39,340 bases of DNA from positions 1-39,340 of the forward strand of contig CAJTMU010000019.1 in NCBI GenBank assembly GCA_910577365.1, read 5' to 3'. Below, in pieces: positions 34,296-39,340 of the stretch. The notes under the pieces were generated by a model. The model was not told where the DNA came from and ran no database searches. It worked only from the letters and a program-made list of their open reading frames with translations. This stretch comes from an uncultured Oscillospiraceae bacterium. Lineage in GTDB: Bacteria > Bacillota > Clostridia > Oscillospirales > Ruminococcaceae. Position 1 is the stretch's first letter; each line of letters begins with the position of its first letter. The position numbers and the translations under genes were made by a program.

Positions 34296-34324
34296 TTGAC
34301 ACTTTACTTTGGTTTTGGTATAAT
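34296..34324 (+). promoter_or_regulatory. Consensus sigma-A promoter of the FtsK-like gene
   Basis: TTGACA at 34296-34301 and TATAAT at 34319-34324 with a 17-base spacer. The leader to the chosen start is about 97 bases. Confidence 0.92.
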
Positions 34325-34427
34325 TACAATATAGACTTATTAGAGAAGCGTGACTGTGGAGTGTTTTGGTAATCTGAATGTTATACTCTTAATGTCTTGT
34401 ATTTTGATGTACTTAAGGAGAATGGAA

Positions 34428-37400
34428 ATGTCAGAAAAATTGGTGAATAATGTACTGGAAAAATTTTTTGCTCTGGGCGAGGAGCATAAGAAAATAACCG
34501 ATGAATCCGCGGAGGCTCTTAAAGAGTACGAGGATTACTGCATTTCCAGCGACGCAGATCTTGATAAAAAAACGGGAGAGATACTGAAAAAGGTAAGCGG
34601 CATGGATTCCCTTATGCAATATGCGAGAGACCATGCAACCGACCTTGAGGAGGCTACCGCTCCATTTGAGACCTCGGAGGGTGCGTTGGAGAGTCTGCGC
34701 CAGAAAATCGCGCTGGATTCCAGAAACGATCCCAACGCAGAAACGCTTTACACTAAGGCTTCGGGGCAAAAGCTGCTGTTCCAGCAGGAAATAGAGCGTG
34801 TACGCAGTCTTATCAACGGGAGCAAGATTCAGGCGAAAAGGCTGTATGATTCCACAATGGATAAGCTGAACGAGAAGCGCTCAAAGCATATTGATTCGTT
34901 TAAATCGTTTATAATGTCCGAAGAAATAAAGGTTTATCTTAAAAATCTTTCAAGCGACGCTGTTGCGTTCAACAGCTCCGGCACAGCACAATTGTCGGAA
35001 ATAAATGAAATCAGTCTTGGTCAGAGAAGAGTAAGACTTCCTGTTCCCGAGGAGCTGGAGCAGGAGCTTTCCATTAATACGGAGGGCATCTTTAATTCCG
35101 CCTCAAAGACTATAAACGCTCCTTTTTCGCTACCAACAGGCAAGGGCAGCATTCTTTACGTTGATTTTGACGAGCGGAACGAATCCTATATGATGGGCGG
35201 TATTCAGAGGTTTTTGCTTAATACTGTAAAGTATTTTGGCGGCAATCTTGACGGTATATTTTTCCTTGACCCTATAAAATACAACGCAGAGGGTCTTGGA
35301 CATATCGGTGCGCTTTCCAAGGGAGCGAACGCATTTATAACACTGCCTGAGTCGAGGGCTGCCGCCGAAGAGGAGCTTAACGCGGCAATGGGAAGGATTT
35401 CCTATAATTCCAAGACAACGGGCATAAGACGTGTTATGGTTTTCAGGAGCTTTCCAGAGGCATATGACGCGGATATGACGGACAAGATAAAGAAAATTTG
35501 CATGAGCGCGGAGAGCAGCGGTACATGCGTTGTACTTACCCATAAGTCTGATCTTGACGGCGGAGAGGCGGAAAAGGCGGTCCGTGCCGCAGCAGTCAGC
35601 ATCAGAAGCAGAAACGGAGGATTTTATTTGGAATCGGCTCGTGAGGGTATCTTGTGGTATTCCGCACCCGCGAGCATACCCGACGAGGTAAGGCGCACAT
35701 ATATCGATCAGCGTAGGGTTGCCGAGCCAAAGCCAGTTGCTGAGATACATACGCCTGAAGCAAATATCAATGAGGTCAAGCACATTGAACAGACTGCCGC
35801 TGAGGTGCCTGCCGAGCCAGTTTATGCGGAAGCTGACAATGAGACTGATCACGTTGTGCGGGACACCGAGGCGGAGGCTTCCGTAAATGAGTTTGCTGTG
35901 GAACCCGACGTGCCCGAGAAAGCTGACGATCTGGAAAATCCCGCGGAAGAGCGGTCCGGTAAGGAAAATGTCTCCAAAATGGAAGAATTATCGGAAAGCG
36001 CAGAGCCGGAAAACGAGATTAACGAACCATATGTCAAGATGTCTGAATCAATGGAGAAGATTTACGTCAAGGGCGCTCGCGGCATGAAGATACCATTTGG
36101 CGCTGACAGCTCCTTTGAACTCAGTTTTGGTGACAGCCCTGTTTATATTACCGCAAAAACCAAAGAGCGGGGAAATATACTCCGAAATATTATTGACGGG
36201 GTAGCTGCGGTGGTGCACCCCGATGACGTTGAACTGTGGCTGATTGATATGACCATGACCACGCTTCTGAAATACGCGGAAAATACACCTCCTCATATTA
36301 GATATCTTGTTCTTGACGATAATTCTGGAACGGTGTTCGGAATAATGGACAGGCTGGACGAGGTTATCAGAAAGAGGGCAAATCTGTTCCGCGGCAGATG
36401 GGAGGACTTTACGGAGGTTTCCGCAGACGTTTATATGCCCGAGATACTTGTTGTGATAAACGGTTTTTCAGGGGTAGACCGTCAATATGTTTATGGAGGA
36501 TTTACGGGCAGGCTTTCGGATATTGCCGAAAAGGGCAGAGCTTACGGGGTACGTTTTGTGTTCGCGGACAGCTCCGAGCCGGAATGCTGCGGAAATAATA
36601 ACATTGCCATATCCTCTGAGGGCAGCTCTGTAAAGATAAAGATGGCGGAAAAACGGGAGGTAAGCATATGTTTCGGCAATGAGAATGCCGCGGTATGGAA
36701 TGATCTTACCCCCTCGGACAGTTACGATGCAGTTGATAACACGGTTTACCTTGACAAAAAAACGCTTGTTTGTGATAAGAGTATTTTCTGTTCCTTTGAA
36801 AGCAGACGCGGGGAATTTGGGGATATAATATCCCAGAAATCCGTCGGGGATATGTTGCTGTTCATGGGAGAGCCTTTTGATGTAGGAGAAATTTCGACTG
36901 CGACCATGTATACGGGATTTGCGCAGAATATTCTTGTTTCCGCTTCCGCTGGGGACAGAGCTTATGCGGCATTGGTGCTGCTGTCAATAACAGCTTCGCT
37001 GACTATGCAGGAAGTACCATTTGAAATCTTGACGACTGAAAGAAATGATTTGTACGGTTACTTAAGCGAAAATACTCCATCTGATGCGGAGATTATAAGC
37101 GAGGGCACGGAAAAGGTTTGCGGGCGAATTAGCAGCATTGCGCGCTCTCTTGCCGAAAACAAATCCGACAACAGGTTTGTTGTTATTTTCGGTATAGGAG
37201 AGCTGATATCCGAAATGACAACGCTTGGCGAGGTCGGTCAGCAGGCGCTGCGCGATCTTTCGATGATTATAGAGAGAGGCTCAAGGTCGGGTTATCATCT
37301 TGTGGCTGTCATCAATGAGGAGGAGCTTGAGAGTCTTGGGATATCACCCGCGATGTTTGCTCACAAATTCAAGTGTTTCGGAACGGAGAAAAAATCCGTT

Positions 37401-37529
37401 CAGTATAACAACAAAGATAATGAAATATTCTTTATGCCATATCTGCATAAGGGTATAACGCTGGATTGCTTTGAGGTGAACGACAGCGGAGATGTTATAG
37501 CGGAGTTTCCACAAGGATTGCTGTTGTAA
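34428..37529 (+). CDS. Triple FtsK/SpoIIIE-like domain protein with degenerate ATPase motifs
   Basis: A 1033-residue cytoplasmic protein with no membrane segment. Residues 1-170 are coiled coil. Domain 1 (~225-430) has a P-loop position reading VDFDERNESY. A Glu/Pro-rich linker spans ~438-538. Domain 2 (~545-740) follows FtsK closely (HPDDVELWLIDM, EVIRKRANLF, MPEILVVINGF, KGRAYGVRFVFADS). But the P-loop is AKTKERGN (576-583) without GK[ST], and the Walker B is VVING without Asp-Glu. Domain 3 (~815-1020) has VSASAGDRA at 837-845 and VVIFGIGEL near 918-926, also without GK[ST] or acid pair. The arrangement recalls EccC/EssC of type VII secretion. ATG 34428 follows AAGGAG by 7 bases; an upstream ATG frame from 34350 overlaps the leader and is rejected. 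Confidence 0.8.
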   Translation: MSEKLVNNVLEKFFALGEEHKKITDESAEALKEYEDYCISSDADLDKKTGEILKKVSGMDSLMQYARDHATDLEEATAPFETSEGALESLRQKIALDSRNDPNAETLYTKASGQKLLFQQEIERVRSLINGSKIQAKRLYDSTMDKLNEKRSKHIDSFKSFIMSEEIKVYLKNLSSDAVAFNSSGTAQLSEINEISLGQRRVRLPVPEELEQELSINTEGIFNSASKTINAPFSLPTGKGSILYVDFDERNESYMMGGIQRFLLNTVKYFGGNLDGIFFLDPIKYNAEGLGHIGALSKGANAFITLPESRAAAEEELNAAMGRISYNSKTTGIRRVMVFRSFPEAYDADMTDKIKKICMSAESSGTCVVLTHKSDLDGGEAEKAVRAAAVSIRSRNGGFYLESAREGILWYSAPASIPDEVRRTYIDQRRVAEPKPVAEIHTPEANINEVKHIEQTAAEVPAEPVYAEADNETDHVVRDTEAEASVNEFAVEPDVPEKADDLENPAEERSGKENVSKMEELSESAEPENEINEPYVKMSESMEKIYVKGARGMKIPFGADSSFELSFGDSPVYITAKTKERGNILRNIIDGVAAVVHPDDVELWLIDMTMTTLLKYAENTPPHIRYLVLDDNSGTVFGIMDRLDEVIRKRANLFRGRWEDFTEVSADVYMPEILVVINGFSGVDRQYVYGGFTGRLSDIAEKGRAYGVRFVFADSSEPECCGNNNIAISSEGSSVKIKMAEKREVSICFGNENAAVWNDLTPSDSYDAVDNTVYLDKKTLVCDKSIFCSFESRRGEFGDIISQKSVGDMLLFMGEPFDVGEISTATMYTGFAQNILVSASAGDRAYAALVLLSITASLTMQEVPFEILTTERNDLYGYLSENTPSDAEIISEGTEKVCGRISSIARSLAENKSDNRFVVIFGIGELISEMTTLGEVGQQALRDLSMIIERGSRSGYHLVAVINEEELESLGISPAMFAHKFKCFGTEKKSVQYNNKDNEIFFMPYLHKGITLDCFEVNDSGDVIAEFPQGLLL

Positions 37530-37539
37530 AGAAATAATA

Positions 37540-37566
37540 AGGCGCTCCCGAAAATAGGGGGCGCTT
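37540..37566 (+). terminator. Terminator after the FtsK-like gene
   Basis: GGCGCTCCC with GGGGGCGCT pairs (stem of about 10 with G-U pairs) around GAAAATA, starting 11 bases after the stop. The T run is short. Confidence 0.7.
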
Positions 37567-37604
37567 CAGCTTGTAGAAAAAAGTTATAGCGGCGCGATGA
37601 TAAT

Positions 37605-37726
37605 GCAGGAAATTTTTCATGGAAGCAGGACGCGGTTTGCTGCGCGAAGCGGAATAAGCCGTGTCAGATATATTGCACAAAATTTTTAATTTAGATAAAT
37701 TTGATATAGGTCAGCACTTTATATAC
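37605..37726 (+). repeat. Dispersed hairpin repeat, copy B
   Basis: Begins GCAGGAAATTTTTCATGGA. The hairpin arms are GACGCGGTTTGCTGCGC (37629-37645) and GCGGAATAAGCCGTGTC (37649-37665). The copy ends AAATTTGATATAGGTCAGCA then TTTATATAC. It lies between two near-identical terminators. Confidence 0.78.
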
Positions 37727-37731
37727 TGACG

Positions 37732-37760
37732 AGGCGCTCTCAAAAAACGGGAGCGCTTTT
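37732..37760 (+). terminator. Second terminator, near-copy of the one at 37540
   Basis: AGGCGCTCTC with GGGAGCGCTT around AAAAAAC, then TTTT. Apart from a few bases it repeats the hairpin at 37540-37566. Confidence 0.75.
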
Positions 37761-38114
37761 AATATTTATTTTTTAGATATATCAATATATTTGGGCTCAT
37801 TTTGGGCAATATATTCTGAATGTAGTAGGCAATATCTGCATATATGCGCTGCTTATTGCGTTTCGGTTGTCATTTTTGCGCCATGAGCGGTATACCGCTG
37901 TGTCATTCCGAAAAAAGAATGTAGAAGTAATCCGCGATAAAGCCGCCATAATATAGTTTAGAAGTTTCATAAAATTTGTTTTCCTTTGCTTATTTAAGAT
38001 GTTGATTATTATGTAAAAAATCTCTCATATTTTAACGGGGGTTATTTTTATAATTATAACTTTTTTTGGATAGAATAGCATTATGAATTAAAAAGTAATA
38101 TAATTAATTTGTAT
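37761..38114. other. AT-rich gene-free stretch
   Basis: Part of an 808-base gap before gltB. It contains a perfect 14-bp palindrome AGCGGTATACCGCT (37886-37899) and a CATTC/GAATG hairpin (37904-37921). No frame with a ribosome site is seen. Confidence 0.5.
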
Positions 38115-38244
38115 TTGCAAAAACAATTTGTAATCTTGCAATTTATGATCAATTGATGATGGCTTATTGCAAGTTAATTGCAAATAGTGTGTTAAAATTA
38201 ATAAAAAATACTATTTATGCAATATTTTAAAATAAAACTTGCAA
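38115..38244 (+). promoter_or_regulatory. Array of TTGCAA boxes upstream of gltB
   Basis: Five exact TTGCAA boxes start at 38115, 38136, 38167, 38178 and 38239, plus ATGCAAT at 38217. The box is its own reverse complement. Spacings of 21, 31 and 11 bases are near whole turns of DNA. The last box is 7 bases before the -35. This looks like an activator or repressor array. Confidence 0.55.
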
Positions 38245-38251
38245 AAAGCTG

Positions 38252-38280
38252 TTGACATTTTGAAAGATATGTGATAAAAT
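38252..38280 (+). promoter_or_regulatory. Sigma-A promoter of gltB
   Basis: TTGACA at 38252-38257 and TAAAAT at 38275-38280 with a 17-base spacer, 57 bases before the start codon. Confidence 0.85.
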
Positions 38281-38337
38281 AATTCATATACCGATACTTT
38301 GGACATAATGGTATGAGGAAGGGAAAGGGGTATACTT

Positions 38338-39340
38338 ATGGATAATTACAGAGTTCAAGCGCCATTTGAAAAGAATGGTCTGTACGACCCAAGATTTGAG
38401 CATGAAAACTGCGGTATCGGCGCGGTCGTCAATATTGGCGGAAAAACCGATGTAAAGGTTGTTGACAACGCACTTAAAATAGTTGAAACGCTGGAGCACA
38501 GAGCGGGAAAGGACGCCGAGGGCAAAACGGGCGATGGCGTGGGAATATTGCTTCAGATATCACATGATTTCTTTAAAAGTGAAGCCGAAAAATGCGGCAT
38601 AAAAATCGGGGAGCGCAGGGAATACGGCATTGCGATGTTCTTCTTCCCGCAGAGTAAAGAAAAGGCTGATGAAGCTATGGCTTACTTTGAGAAAGTTCTA
38701 AGTGAGGAGAAATTGGAGCTTCTGGGCTGGCGCGAGGTGCCGACCGATCCCGGCGTTCTCGGCTCAAAGGCGCTGGAAAGTATGCCGACTATTATGCAGG
38801 CATTTATCAAAAAGCCCGATGGCTGTCACGCGGGGATAGATTTTGACAGAAAGCTTTATATCACGAGAATGGTATTTGAAAAGCGAAATTCGGATACGTA
38901 TGTTTGCTCCTGCTCCTGCCGAACCATAGTATATAAGGGAATGTTCCTTGTCGGGCAGCTCCGCAGATTTTACAGGGATCTTGCGTGTGGTGAATATACC
39001 TCAGCAATCGGCATAGTTCATTCGCGCTTCAGCACCAACACCAATCCGAGCTGGCAGCGCTCCCACCCCAACCGCATAATGGTGCATAACGGTGAGATAA
39101 ACACCATTACCGGAAACGTGGACAAAATGCTTTCAAGGGAGCATATCCTCAAAAGTCCGCTTATCGGCGACAGAATGAAGGATATCGTACCGATACTTGA
39201 CGTGACCGGTTCGGATTCGGCGCGGCTGGACAATACGCTTGAATTTCTGACAATGGCGGGCGTTGATCTTCCTCTGGCAATAATAACGCTGATACCCGAG
39301 CCGTGGCAGCACCAAACTACTATGAGCAGGGAAAAGCGGG
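38338..39340 (+). CDS. gltB: Glutamate synthase large subunit (5' part, cut by window end)
   Basis: Makes glutamate from glutamine and 2-oxoglutarate; with glutamine synthetase it forms the main ammonium assimilation route. Only the first ~334 residues are present, all from the N-terminal class II glutamine amidotransferase domain. Visible are HENCGIGAVV, whose Cys25 should become the N-terminal nucleophile after propeptide removal, HRAGKDAEGKTGDGVGI, CRTIVYKGM, and HSRFSTNTNPSWQRSHPNRIMVHNGEINTI (read as the His-Arg and Asn-Gly-Glu parts of the glutamine pocket). AAAGGGG precedes ATG 38338 at normal spacing. The frame is open to the last base. The upstream TTGCAA array suggests nitrogen- or glutamate-responsive control, but the regulator is not identified. 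Confidence 0.94.
   Translation, partial: MDNYRVQAPFEKNGLYDPRFEHENCGIGAVVNIGGKTDVKVVDNALKIVETLEHRAGKDAEGKTGDGVGILLQISHDFFKSEAEKCGIKIGERREYGIAMFFFPQSKEKADEAMAYFEKVLSEEKLELLGWREVPTDPGVLGSKALESMPTIMQAFIKKPDGCHAGIDFDRKLYITRMVFEKRNSDTYVCSCSCRTIVYKGMFLVGQLRRFYRDLACGEYTSAIGIVHSRFSTNTNPSWQRSHPNRIMVHNGEINTITGNVDKMLSREHILKSPLIGDRMKDIVPILDVTGSDSARLDNTLEFLTMAGVDLPLAIITLIPEPWQHQTTMSREKR

Noticed and set aside
34428..37529. A type VII secretion (ESX) locus
   Set aside because: No WXG100, EsaA, EssA or EssB-like gene is present, and the FtsK-like protein has no membrane segment, so only a domain likeness is claimed.
38115..38244. CRISPR-like array
   Set aside because: The repeated unit is only 6 bases and spacers vary from 5 to 55 bases; no cas genes are near.

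Overview
The window looks like a chromosomal segment of an anaerobic, low-to-mid GC Clostridia-type Firmicute, most like the Oscillospiraceae/Ruminococcus group. The support is: AAGGAGG-type ribosome sites with some TTG starts, sigma-A promoters with 17-bp spacers, a T-box leader, an ecf-truA cluster, a DUF5711-like gene beside cvpA, a rubrerythrin, and Na+-decarboxylase subunits. Genus is not decidable from sequence alone. Every gene I can support lies on the + strand. No tRNA, rRNA, CRISPR array, transposase or phage gene was seen.

Layout. 1-5 kb: a small XRE regulator, then DAHP synthase (aroF), immediately followed by a complete T-box leader, a lipoprotein, a GNAT acetyltransferase and tyrS. 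This may be an aromatic amino acid/tyrosine unit. 5-7 kb: an XRE-TPR regulator with a palindromic operator candidate, and rubrerythrin with a structured leader. 7-12.4 kb: a promoter with consensus hexamers drives a radical SAM gene, ruvC, ruvA, a TPR membrane protein and ruvB (Holliday junction processing), followed by glmM. 12.6-17.2 kb: an RNA-methyltransferase-like gene, an EcfA1-EcfA2 fusion ATPase, ecfT and truA. 17.2-23.3 kb: DUF5711-like protein, CvpA-like protein, a zinc-finger Clp ATPase, an SDR and a HAD phosphatase. 23.4-26 kb: OadG-like and OadB subunits of a sodium pump plus a SIMPL protein, without the carboxyltransferase or biotin subunits. 26.2-27.3 kb: a CAP-domain lipoprotein. 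27.8-34 kb: an MMPL/RND transporter overlapping a 1243-residue secreted, membrane-anchored protein with GLUG repeats around a long helical stalk. 34.4-37.5 kb: a cytoplasmic protein with three FtsK/SpoIIIE-like domains whose nucleotide-binding motifs all look lost. 38.3 kb to the end: the 5' part of gltB, preceded by an array of TTGCAA boxes.

Three things stand out. First, a family of about 110-125 bp hairpin-bearing intergenic repeats is present in at least five copies (four +, one -) and shares both ends. Second, the MMPL/GLUG-stalk gene pair looks like a two-part surface export machine. Third, the triple degenerate FtsK-like protein looks like a pseudo-ATPase. All calls come from reading sequence and motifs. 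No database search or structure prediction was run.
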